Source of the DNA: Bacteroidaceae bacterium
GTDB taxonomy: Bacteria; Bacteroidota; Bacteroidia; Bacteroidales; Barnesiellaceae_A
NCBI GenBank assembly: GCA_017561285.1
Contig: JAFZDG010000314.1
Span: 1-30,306 of the forward strand
Direction of reading: 5' to 3'
Length of the DNA: 30,306 nt
In this document: positions 23,279 to 30,306 of the stretch, one piece after another
Layout: the number at the start of each line of letters is the position of its first letter
How positions within the stretch are numbered: position 1 is the stretch's first letter
Translations under genes and position numbers: made by a program
Notes under the pieces: generated by a model
What the model saw: only the letters and a program-made list of their open reading frames with translations
Databases searched by the model: none
What the model was told of the DNA's origin: nothing

Positions 23279-23906
23279 ATATGCGTCCGGCAAGTACCAA
23301 GAGCGACTCATTGCCCATATTGCATATCAAGTCAAGTATAGAGACATCGGCTATAAAGCCATGACGCGATGCAAATACTTGATAGTATGGTCGAGGCATA
23401 TATGACGACAACAAGTTCATATCGGGATGCTTGGGATGAATAGCCTCTCGCAAATCGGTAACAGCGGCCGATGAAGCCGACAGAAATGTTTCACTGCGCA
23501 ATACTTCGGCACTTATACCCAGCCAACCACACACACATTCTATTTGCGCACAATTGTAATCGACCAAATAATCGTATCGTTGCTCATAGAAGCGATTGAT
23601 GTCATCGGCGTAATACTCATAAAAAGGCGAAGAGCCATAGGCCGATGCAATAGCCGAACGATGCAAATGTCGCCAATTGCCATGATCGCTTATACGAACA
23701 TCGCGCATTACCATCGAGGGCGTTGGCTTTTCTACCGGCACTGTAAGCACTTGTACTCCTTGCGCTCCCACTATCGTACAACGGTTGCGATAGGTCTGTT
23801 TTATATATGTATCGTACTGCTCAATGACCGCACCGCCATGACGATACATAGCTGCATAATAGGCCACCGGCGCCCAATAGGCACTTCCCAAATATAACTT
23901 GTTCAT
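23277..23906 (-). CDS. WbqC-family protein
   Basis: 209 residues, matching the WbqC-like family (PF08889) in length and pattern: the N-terminal YLGSAYWAPVAYYAAM, YIKQTYRNRCTIVGAQGVQVLTVPVEK, HGNWRHLHRSAIASAYGSSPFYEYY and the late QVFASRHGFIADVSILDLICNMG. The HPDMN and RPYYQVF segments near the C-terminus are also typical. Members occur in O-antigen clusters and elsewhere, but the reaction is not established. It is the last gene of the dapB operon; its ATG overlaps the stop of the signal peptidase-like gene (ATGA), suggesting coupled translation. No O-antigen genes are near, so a role tied to that pathway is not supported by context. Confidence 0.82.
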   Translation of the reverse strand: MNKLYLGSAYWAPVAYYAAMYRHGGAVIEQYDTYIKQTYRNRCTIVGAQGVQVLTVPVEKPTPSMVMRDVRISDHGNWRHLHRSAIASAYGSSPFYEYYADDINRFYEQRYDYLVDYNCAQIECVCGWLGISAEVLRSETFLSASSAAVTDLREAIHPKHPDMNLLSSYMPRPYYQVFASRHGFIADVSILDLICNMGNESLLVLAGRI

Positions 23907-24907
23907 AATTTACGGTATTGAAAAAAACGATCGATGCGCCACGAATCAAAACCGCTCTGCGCGGCATCGATAGAAAATACTATCATACCACAACGCCCTA
24001 TGATGTGACTATGCGGCAACACTCCGAAATGGCGCGAATCGGTCATTGCCGTACGGTTGTCGCACAACACCCAATAATAGGGTTGTGTGAAACGATAACT
24101 ATCCATCTTGTGTCCGCCACGATACAGCACATCGCCACACAATTCTACCTTGCAAGGCTCATAAAGGTTGATAATTTGAGCATACAGAGCTGCATTGTGG
24201 GGTGTTATGATCGCATCGCTACCATATGGTGGCAACTCTATATAATAGTTGTCTTGAGCCAATGATATAAGACGAGGCAACTTGTCGGCAGGCAAATGCT
24301 CGCTCAACTCACTGTAATGATAACGATCGATATAGAATAGCGACTGACTTCCTAACGATTGTCGAGGTAATGCTTTCCCCCACAATGCACACATTGTCTC
24401 TTCGACAACCGACAATACCGAATCGGGTACGAGATACCCCTCGGTAACAACAGGACTCTGTACTGTTGGCTCACCATTGATATACAACATAGCACCATCG
24501 GCCGTTATCGTATCGCCGGGCAATCCCACACAACGCGCCACAACGGTGGGATAATGAGCCAAAGGTTTGCACTCGCCGGTTGGATAGTTATAGACTATCA
24601 CATCGTTACGCTGCACCAACGCCATACCCAACCGCTTGTAGGGCAATGGTTGTTGAGGCCATCGGGCAGGCAAGTCGGTACCGGGTAGTGTATCGACATA
24701 AGGCAGCGAAACATATGACTGAGGCAGTCGCACGCCATAATGCCACTTCTCTACCAACACCCTATCACCCGCCAGCAGAGCATTCTCCATCTGTTGTGGT
24801 GCAACGGTGTACATCTCGACAAAACATATGCGACACACCACTGTGAGTAGCAGCGCTATGGCAATAACCGCCAATAAATAGAGAATTGTCGAGCCAATGC
24901 GTGACAT
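23903..24907 (-). CDS. signal peptidase I paralogue lacking catalytic residues
   Basis: 334 residues with the S26 signal peptidase I fold signatures: one N-terminal membrane helix (about 6-30), GDRVLVEKWHYGVRLPQ (box C type), RCVGLPGDTITADGAMLYINGEP (box D type) and DNRTAMTDSRHFG (box E type). Ungapped comparison with the neighbouring LepB gives Q39 in place of the serine nucleophile, A124 in place of the general-base lysine, and M288 in place of the serine that orients that lysine. The aspartate and arginine of box E (D290, R292) remain. So peptidase activity by the known Ser/Lys mechanism is not expected. It is 9 nt downstream of lepB and overlaps wbqC by 4 nt. The frame is intact, so it is not a decaying pseudogene. 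Confidence 0.85.
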   Translation of the reverse strand: MSRIGSTILYLLAVIAIALLLTVVCRICFVEMYTVAPQQMENALLAGDRVLVEKWHYGVRLPQSYVSLPYVDTLPGTDLPARWPQQPLPYKRLGMALVQRNDVIVYNYPTGECKPLAHYPTVVARCVGLPGDTITADGAMLYINGEPTVQSPVVTEGYLVPDSVLSVVEETMCALWGKALPRQSLGSQSLFYIDRYHYSELSEHLPADKLPRLISLAQDNYYIELPPYGSDAIITPHNAALYAQIINLYEPCKVELCGDVLYRGGHKMDSYRFTQPYYWVLCDNRTAMTDSRHFGVLPHSHIIGRCGMIVFSIDAAQSGFDSWRIDRFFQYRKL

Positions 24908-24916
24908 AAATAGGTC

Positions 24917-26386
24917 TTAATTTACCAACGAATCGGCACTGCGCATAAAGCGATTCCAACGGAACTTACCATCAAACCAGCCTTTGTCCTTATCCAACGA
25001 AATGAGCACCAAAATGGGTTTTCCTATCACATGGTCTTCGGGCACAAAACCCCAATAACGCGAGTCGGCCGAATTGTCACGATTGTCGCCCAACATCATA
25101 TAGTAATCCATCTTGAAGGTATATTCGGTAGCCGGTGCATCGTTGATATAGATAGTACCGTCACGCATCTCTACTTTGTTACCCTCATAAGTGCGTATGG
25201 CACGCTCATAGAGCGAATAGTTATCGGCAGTAAGCTGCAAGGTTGCACCCTTCGCAGGAATCCATAGAGGACCGAAATCGGCTCTTGTCCAACGATGAAC
25301 ACCATCCATAGGGAACACCTCGCCACCCATCTCGCCTGGCTCCACTACAATCTGCTCGGCAAGTCCCGAATTTTTCACTTTGGCAAGTGCTTCCTCGGTC
25401 AAGGGGAAATGATAAACCGGATTGTAACCACCGGTGGCATTGGGCGTAATACCCAGCTGCGCAAACAGATAGGCTGCATTGGATGAGTTATTGACATACA
25501 TACGGTCATCGACACTTATACCCCACTCTTCAAAGGTTTTTTCGCTCAGTTTGTTTCCGGTAGTCTTCACAAAGTAATTGAGTTGCATACGCTTGGGCGA
25601 ATCAATTGCTTCACCATTGATATAGATGATGTTGTTGCGTATCTCAAAGTTCTCGCCGGGCATACCTACACATCGTTTTACATAGGCTTCACGACGATCG
25701 ACCGGGCGATATATAATTTCGCCAAAACGGGCTTTATCGCGATGCAAAGCCTCCTTGCCAAAGTAATGCGCCAGCGTATAGTAGTCGGGGTTGGGCATCT
25801 TACTTGCCACTGTATCGCCGGTAGGAAAGTTAAACACCACAATATCATTGCGCTCAACGCTACCCAAACCTTTCAATCGCTTATAAGGCAACTGCCACGC
25901 ATCGCAATACGACTTGGTATTGACAAGCGGGAGTGTGTGTTGTGCCAATGGGAAGTGAAGGGGAGTTTGTGGCAATCGAGGTCCGTAGTGTACCTTACTC
26001 ACCAAGAGAAAGTCGCCCACAAGCATCGACTTCTCGAGCGAGGGTGTAGGTATCTGAAAGTTTTGGAAGGCAAAAATAAATATAAAATAGACCAATACGA
26101 GTGCATACACAATGGCATCTACCCACTCACATATAGTGCGCAAAATAGGATTTTTGATTCTACGCCAACCGCCCCAGGGGATGTATTGTGTAAGATAAAT
26201 ATCAAAAAACAAGGGGTATGCCAACAAGGTCCACGCACTGCCTATCCATATTGTGAGCAACAAGAAAATGAGGGTAAAAACGCCAAAACGTATCCAACGT
26301 GATGTACTCACCGTCTTGAGACGAGCTACCAAATTGCGAGGACGTGATTGTCCTTCTACTCTATCTGTCGTTGTTTTCTTATCCAT
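24917..26386 (-). CDS. lepB: signal peptidase I (active)
   Basis: 489 residues, longer than Escherichia coli LepB (about 324), as in other Bacteroidetes enzymes. Two membrane segments lie in the first 110 residues (about 33-62 and 88-110), with the catalytic part in the periplasm. The nucleophile is S116 in TPSLEKSMLVGD, the general base K237 in AYVKRCVGMPGE, and box E reads GDNRDNSADSRYWG (S439, D441, R443). It removes signal peptides from Sec-exported proteins. An insertion of about 100 residues sits between boxes D and E. It lies 15 nt downstream of dapB and 9 nt upstream of the catalytically empty paralogue. Confidence 0.95.
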   Translation of the reverse strand: MDKKTTTDRVEGQSRPRNLVARLKTVSTSRWIRFGVFTLIFLLLTIWIGSAWTLLAYPLFFDIYLTQYIPWGGWRRIKNPILRTICEWVDAIVYALVLVYFIFIFAFQNFQIPTPSLEKSMLVGDFLLVSKVHYGPRLPQTPLHFPLAQHTLPLVNTKSYCDAWQLPYKRLKGLGSVERNDIVVFNFPTGDTVASKMPNPDYYTLAHYFGKEALHRDKARFGEIIYRPVDRREAYVKRCVGMPGENFEIRNNIIYINGEAIDSPKRMQLNYFVKTTGNKLSEKTFEEWGISVDDRMYVNNSSNAAYLFAQLGITPNATGGYNPVYHFPLTEEALAKVKNSGLAEQIVVEPGEMGGEVFPMDGVHRWTRADFGPLWIPAKGATLQLTADNYSLYERAIRTYEGNKVEMRDGTIYINDAPATEYTFKMDYYMMLGDNRDNSADSRYWGFVPEDHVIGKPILVLISLDKDKGWFDGKFRWNRFMRSADSLVN

Positions 26387-26401
26387 ATATTTTTTTCTTT
26401 A

Positions 26402-27118
26402 TTATTTCAAGAATGAGAGCATATCGCTCATCGTCAAAAATCCTTTTTTACCAACCGTAAACTCAGCAGCAACCACTGCGCCCAAAGCAAATCCGCGACG
26501 GCTCTTGGCACGATGCTCGATGGTAATGGTATCTACCTCCGAGTCGTAACGAACAATATGCGTACCGGGCACTTCGCCTTGGCGCTCGGCTGTGATGGGC
26601 AATATATCGGCAGCCTGTTCTGTTTCGCTCCACGACGACAAGCGGTCGATATTCTCTATCAAGCCATCGGCCAGTGTTATGGCTGTGCCACTCGGATGGT
26701 CGAGCTTGTGAATGTGATGTATCTCTTCGAGGCTCACTTGGTAGTCGTCAAAATGATTCATCACACCGGCCAACCAACGATTTACGGCAAAGAAGACATT
26801 GACACCCAGACTGAAGTTTGACGCATAGAAAAATGTAGCACCTTGCTCACAGGCCTCTTTTATTTCGGGCATATGCTGTAACCAACCGGTAGTGCCCGAC
26901 ACCACCGGCACACCGGCTGCAAAGGCTCGCTTGTAATTCTCTACTGCAGTGGCAGGGGTAGTAAATTCTATTGCCACATCGGCCGAAGCAAAAGCTTGAG
27001 AAGTGAAGTCCTCCTGATTATCGATATCAATACGACACACTACCTCATGGCCGCGAGCAATAGCAATTTCTTCTATCACACGCCCCATCTTACCATATCC
27101 TATAAGTGCAATTTTCAT
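26402..27118 (-). CDS. dapB: 4-hydroxy-tetrahydrodipicolinate reductase
   Basis: 238 residues from the ATG at 27118; the next upstream ATG would add only MFTK, and the Rossmann fold begins MKIALIGYGKMGR, so the inner start is chosen. DapB reduces the product of DapA in lysine and diaminopimelate synthesis. Seen are the nucleotide-binding GYGKMG (7-12), EFTTPATAVENY, SGTTGW and the catalytic region EEIHHIHKLDHPSGTA (H134-H135, K138, PSGT at 142-145). It is slightly shorter than proteobacterial DapB, as usual in this phylum. It is the first gene of the operon dapB-lepB-lepB-like-wbqC, and the promoter lies in the copy 2 palindromic element. Confidence 0.94.
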   Translation of the reverse strand: MKIALIGYGKMGRVIEEIAIARGHEVVCRIDIDNQEDFTSQAFASADVAIEFTTPATAVENYKRAFAAGVPVVSGTTGWLQHMPEIKEACEQGATFFYASNFSLGVNVFFAVNRWLAGVMNHFDDYQVSLEEIHHIHKLDHPSGTAITLADGLIENIDRLSSWSETEQAADILPITAERQGEVPGTHIVRYDSEVDTITIEHRAKSRRGFALGAVVAAEFTVGKKGFLTMSDMLSFLK

Positions 27119-27177
27119 TTTCGTAAACAAATTTTCGGCTATTATTACCGTTTTCTCAAGAAAGATAGTTTAATTTG

Positions 27178-27210
27178 CAAATATAGCGACAAACGGGCGA
27201 AATATGCAAA
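27178..27210 (-). promoter_or_regulatory. promoter of the dapB operon
   Basis: Minus strand TTTG (27210-27207), 21 bp, TATATTTG (27185-27178). The -33 box is part of the central palindrome of the repeated element, so a protein bound there would meet the RNA polymerase. Confidence 0.55.
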
Positions 27211-27253
27211 GCTGCTTTGACATATTTCGCAGCGAGCGGCATTTATATTCGCC
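27178..27253 (-). repeat. palindromic promoter element, copy 2 (upstream of dapB)
   Basis: In the dapB direction the order is CTCGCTGCGAAATATG, the palindrome CAAAGC-A-GCTTTG, CATATTTCGCCCGTTTGTCGC and the -7 box TATATTTG, aligning along its whole length with copy 1. On the plus strand CGAAATATG (27198-27206) and CATATTTCG (27221-27229) form a 9-bp inverted repeat that encloses CAAAGCTGCTTTG (27207-27219), with a single unpaired A. The inner arms differ from copy 1 (GAAGC/GCTTC) but still pair. Confidence 0.65.
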
Positions 27254-27373
27254 AATCATCGTTTAGTCGTTGAAAAACCGATAGCCGAGAAATCAAATGT
27301 ATATGATTGGCTTTGCCGGGAAAAATCCTGCGTTTTAGATAATTTCGAGCTATCAACAGAGAAAGGTGTTTTT

Positions 27374-28657
27374 ATGGAAAAACTAATGCAATATATATGG
27401 CAGCACCAACTGCTCGACACCTCCCATCTTGTCACTACCGATGGACGGCGAGTGCAGGTGATTGATGCGGGCCGACTCAACACCGATGCAGGCCCCGACT
27501 TTTTCAATGCCAAGATACGCATTGATGGCTGTATGTGGGTGGGTAACATAGAGATACATTACCGAGCCTCCGACTGGAAGCGTCACAATCACCACTCCGA
27601 CAAGGCCTACGATTCGGTGATATTGCATATTGTAGAACTGGATGATATGAGTGTTGCCCGTTCCAATGGCGAGGTAATACCTCAACTCGTCATGCGTGCA
27701 GCCCCTACGCTTCGTGGCGACTTCAAGAAGTTGGTCGAAAATGCACCTCAGTTATCATGTGGCGAACGCCTCCCCGGCCTCAATCCGTTTCTTATTACCG
27801 ACTGGATAAACAGTCTGGCCGTAGAACGGCTGCAAGCCAAGAGCGAGCGCATTGCTACCTGGCTCGACCTCTACAAAGGCAATTGGGAAGAGGTGTGCTA
27901 CATCACCCTCTCGCGCAATATGGGTTTTGGTATCAATAGCGATGCTTTTGAACGCCTGGCCCGCAGCCTTCCTCTATCGTTTCTGCAAAAACACGCCGAC
28001 AGCCTTCTTCAAATAGAGTCGTTCCTATTGGGACAAGCCGGTCTGCTTGCCGACAAGCGTGAGGATGATGCTTACTACACCCGACTGGCCGGCGAATATG
28101 CTTTTTTGCAAAATAAATTCGGGCTCACCCCCCTGCCTACCGAAGCGTGGAAATTCTTCAGGCTCCGTCCACAAAATTTTCCACATCGCCGGTTGGCTAT
28201 GCTGGCACAATATATCTATGGCGGATTCTCTCTCTTTTCGCGTCTGTGTCAGGCCGAAACCATCGAGCAGATGCGCACCCTGTTTCAGGTGCAGCTATCG
28301 GGCTATTGGGACACTCACTACACCTTCGATGCCACATCTCCGGCATCAAGTTCGGTATTAGGTGTACCTGCCATCGACATCATACTCATCAACACCGTTG
28401 CACCCCTACTCTATGCCTACGGTATATACATTGGTGAAGACAAATATACCGACCGCGCACAATGGATATGGGAGTCACTTCGTCCCGAACAAAACAGCAT
28501 CGTACGCCGTTTTGCCGCGATAGGAATCGAGGCCAAGTCGGCACTCGACAGCCAAGCCATCATACAACTATACAACGAATATTGCCAACAGAAAAAGTGC
28601 CTGTATTGTCGCATAGGCCACAAGCTATTGGCCCAAGACGCTATACGAGAGGAGTAG
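27374..28657 (+). CDS. DUF2851 family protein
   Basis: 427 residues, the usual length for this Bacteroidetes family of unknown function. The N-terminal part carries the strongest motifs: DAGRLNTDAGPDFFNAKI (GPD at 40-42), WVGNIEIHYRASDW (E60, H62, W68), a histidine cluster at H71-H73-H74 and YDSVILHIV. The order G-P-D then about 17 residues then E-x-H within two beta strands suggests a PD-(D/E)XK-like nuclease core with His in place of Lys; this is an inference from pattern. The middle and C-terminal parts are helical. It is divergent from dapB, with 243 nt of upstream sequence between them; no convincing promoter of its own was found. Confidence 0.82.
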   Translation: MEKLMQYIWQHQLLDTSHLVTTDGRRVQVIDAGRLNTDAGPDFFNAKIRIDGCMWVGNIEIHYRASDWKRHNHHSDKAYDSVILHIVELDDMSVARSNGEVIPQLVMRAAPTLRGDFKKLVENAPQLSCGERLPGLNPFLITDWINSLAVERLQAKSERIATWLDLYKGNWEEVCYITLSRNMGFGINSDAFERLARSLPLSFLQKHADSLLQIESFLLGQAGLLADKREDDAYYTRLAGEYAFLQNKFGLTPLPTEAWKFFRLRPQNFPHRRLAMLAQYIYGGFSLFSRLCQAETIEQMRTLFQVQLSGYWDTHYTFDATSPASSSVLGVPAIDIILINTVAPLLYAYGIYIGEDKYTDRAQWIWESLRPEQNSIVRRFAAIGIEAKSALDSQAIIQLYNEYCQQKKCLYCRIGHKLLAQDAIREE

Positions 28658-28685
28658 CGAGCTACTAACAAGCGTCATCACATAG

Positions 28686-28724
28686 AGGCTGTGTCGAAAT
28701 GAATATTTTTGGCACAGCCTTTTA
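28686..28724 (+). terminator. terminator of the DUF2851 gene
   Basis: AGGCTGTG (28686-28693) pairs with CACAGCCT (28713-28720), followed by TTTTAATTT. It is 28 nt after the stop codon. Confidence 0.8.
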
Positions 28725-28760
28725 ATTTGCCACATCGAGTCACACAGTTCTTGTCACGAC

Positions 28761-28795
28761 AAAAAAACCGGCAGAATGCTCACACACTCTGCCGG
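28761..28795 (-). terminator. terminator of the right-edge T9SS gene
   Basis: CCGGCAGA (28768-28775) and TCTGCCGG (28788-28795) form an 8-bp stem with a 12-nt loop; on the minus strand it is followed by seven T. It lies about 40 nt past the stop codon at 28837. Confidence 0.88.
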
Positions 28796-28836
28796 CATAA
28801 ACCTATTTAAGTCAAGTTATACTTGCACTTAATTTA

Positions 28837-30306
28837 TTATTTCACATTTACTTTGTAAACGAATTGGTTGTTTAGAGTCTTCACAACTACGAGAGCAACA
28901 CCATTCATATTGGCGGGTACTGTGATGTTATCACAAGCATTTACTTCGTAGCTACCCAATACGCGACCTTGCATATCAACCAAAGCAACACTCTCTACAA
29001 ATACGCCTGAGTTGTAAACTGTAACGGCACCGTTGGTAGCAGCAACAGTAAAGCGATCGGCTGTAGCAGCGCTGATTGCAGACTTACCGTTAGCGTTGAA
29101 TGTCTCTTGTGAAGCATATTCACTCACGCGATCCATGTCGCAATAAGCGCGTACACGCCATACATAAGCAGCACCAGCTTCGAGTTCATAGAGTGTATAT
29201 TCGTTGGTTGCAAGGCCTTTGATATCAGTCCAAGAAGTGGCATCACCCTTACGGTAGCGGAGATCCCAAGAGAGGTGCTCTTCGTTGAGGTTCCAAGTAA
29301 GTTTGTCACCATAGTCCTCAGTGTTGGCGTGTGCAAGACCATCGGGTATAGGACAAGCAGGAAGATCGGCAGTTGTGAATGTTACAACCTCGCTCCAGTC
29401 GCTATAGTCGTTTTCGGCAACGATACCACGTACTTTCACTTGATACTCGGTGAGGTGAGTAAGGTCGGTAAGAGCTACTTCTTTACCTGTTACCACTTGA
29501 GTTGTAAACTCATCACCTGTTTTAGCATAAGCAAACTCAAATGACTCTTGCTCACCGCGCCATGTTACCACTGCGCTGTTCCATGTAATATCACCTACTT
29601 TCACTTGAGGAACTACGGGGATAGGACGACCTTCGGCACGGAAGTTGTCAAGTGTCAATTTCAATTTGTCACCCATTGTTCTCCAGTACAAGCGTACCTC
29701 TACAGTCTCTTCAATATAGTTATTGAGGTCGAGCTCAACAGTGAATGTGTCAGTAGTTGCTTCAGCTACATCATAGTTGGTGTGAGTATAGAGCACATCA
29801 TTTGACCATTCAGTGCTACCTTCACGACGTACTTGTACTGCCAATGTATCGCCTTCAACCCATGTATAAACTGAGGGACCACCTTGCCACATAGTTTTAT
29901 TTACAAACATATTGTAGTCGAAGAAGAGAGCAGCATCGCGTTGGTTAACATAGAAGCGACCGAATGAGAGGGTGCTTACTGTACCTGTAGCACTCTTTGA
30001 AGGAGTACATACAAATTTGTTGTGGTTTGAAACAACGTTTATATGATCCTCATCGTATTTTGTAGTGCTATTAACATTCCAAGAACCCTCATAAGCCCAA
30101 CCTGTAGGAACTTCAGTATAGAAGTTGTGGATATTGGGTGTCCAAGGAAGTGTATTAACTGTAGCAGCTTCATCTTCAGCATAGAGAGTAGCATAGTTAT
30201 AAGAAGCATCGTAGCTGATAGCACGTACAAAGTATGCAGTGCTTGCCTCAAGACCTTCAACAACTACATTTTGAGCAGAGGGACCCATATATACAACACG
30301 ACCCAC
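28837..30306 (-). CDS. T9SS-secreted fn3 protein, C-terminal part (partial)
   Basis: At least 489 residues are visible; the frame is open to the right edge, so the N-terminus and signal peptide lie outside (the first codon seen is an internal GTG). The visible part has the end of an fn3 module (VVVEGLEASTAYFVRAISYD), a choice-of-anchor/MAM-like jelly roll (about 55-225; YTEVPTGWAYEGSW, FFDYNMFVN, TVEVRLYWRT, KLKLTLDNFRAEG), two fn3 modules (about 230-310 and 315-400) and a C-terminal T9SS sorting-like domain (about 415-489; VALVDMQGRVLGSY ... NQFVYKVNVK). It is probably an extracellular or cell-surface protein. No catalytic domain is visible in this part, but one could be encoded beyond the edge. 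Confidence 0.8.
   Translation of the reverse strand: MGRVVYMGPSAQNVVVEGLEASTAYFVRAISYDASYNYATLYAEDEAATVNTLPWTPNIHNFYTEVPTGWAYEGSWNVNSTTKYDEDHINVVSNHNKFVCTPSKSATGTVSTLSFGRFYVNQRDAALFFDYNMFVNKTMWQGGPSVYTWVEGDTLAVQVRREGSTEWSNDVLYTHTNYDVAEATTDTFTVELDLNNYIEETVEVRLYWRTMGDKLKLTLDNFRAEGRPIPVVPQVKVGDITWNSAVVTWRGEQESFEFAYAKTGDEFTTQVVTGKEVALTDLTHLTEYQVKVRGIVAENDYSDWSEVVTFTTADLPACPIPDGLAHANTEDYGDKLTWNLNEEHLSWDLRYRKGDATSWTDIKGLATNEYTLYELEAGAAYVWRVRAYCDMDRVSEYASQETFNANGKSAISAATADRFTVAATNGAVTVYNSGVFVESVALVDMQGRVLGSYEVNACDNITVPANMNGVALVVVKTLNNQFVYKVNVK

Noticed and set aside
23903..24907. Second signal peptidase gene as a decaying pseudogene
   Set aside because: The frame is intact over 334 codons with conserved core motifs and coupled translation to wbqC; only the catalytic residues are replaced, which points to a pseudoenzyme rather than decay.
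25583..26302. 239-codon plus-strand open frame opposite lepB
   Set aside because: Antisense to an intact LepB with all catalytic motifs; composition is that of a shadow frame.
1..30306. tRNA or rRNA genes, CRISPR arrays, transposases, phage genes
   Set aside because: None was recognised on reading the window; a tRNA scan was not possible here, so a missed tRNA in a gap cannot be fully excluded.

Overview
The window reads as a chromosomal segment of an anaerobic, probably host-associated member of the Bacteroidales. The evidence is consistent: promoters of the Bacteroidetes form (TTTG, 19-21 bp, TAnnTTTG), A/T-rich starts without clear Shine-Dalgarno sites, two or three proteins with type IX secretion (T9SS) C-terminal sorting domains, a TPR/AraC transmembrane regulator, a DUF2851 protein, rubrerythrin and tryptophanase. 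No rRNA, tRNA, CRISPR array, insertion sequence, prophage or plasmid gene was recognised, and the gene content is mostly core.

Layout. 1-1882 (+): the end of an O-methyltransferase gene, rbfA and an FtsX/LolE-type permease. 2090-8791 (+): a tight operon lplA-gcvT-gcvH-gcvPA-gcvPB-lpdA, encoding a complete glycine cleavage system together with the ligase that lipoylates its H protein and the E3 that reoxidises it, closed by a strong terminator. 8952-9527 (+): rubrerythrin. 9617-10996 (-): tryptophanase, with a perfect palindrome at its predicted transcription start. 11420-13750 (-): a large T9SS-secreted adhesin-like protein. 13928-15613 (-): a TPR/AraC regulator. 15941-17872 (+): a divergent surface lipoprotein. 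18070-18816 (+): a small exported protein resembling phosphodiester glycosidases. 18914-20713 (-): typA/bipA. 21053-22801 (+): a secreted CotH-kinase/CBM26/T9SS fusion. 22949-23224 (+): rpsO. 23277-27118 (-): the operon dapB-lepB-lepB-like-wbqC. 27374-28657 (+): a DUF2851 protein. 28837-30306 (-): the C-terminal part of another T9SS-secreted fn3 protein that continues past the right edge.

The most notable points are these. (1) The second signal peptidase I gene of the dapB operon has lost the serine nucleophile, the general-base lysine and the serine that positions the lysine, while keeping the fold signatures; it looks like a conserved pseudoenzyme paired with an active LepB. (2) An approximately 75-bp palindrome-plus-promoter element occurs in the same orientation upstream of both the CotH-like gene and dapB, sharing the core CTCGCTGCGAAA and a central hairpin whose bases differ while pairing is kept. 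(3) There are palindromic or structured elements at the starts of the tnaA and lplA-gcv transcripts, which are neither a tnaC leader nor a recognisable glycine riboswitch.
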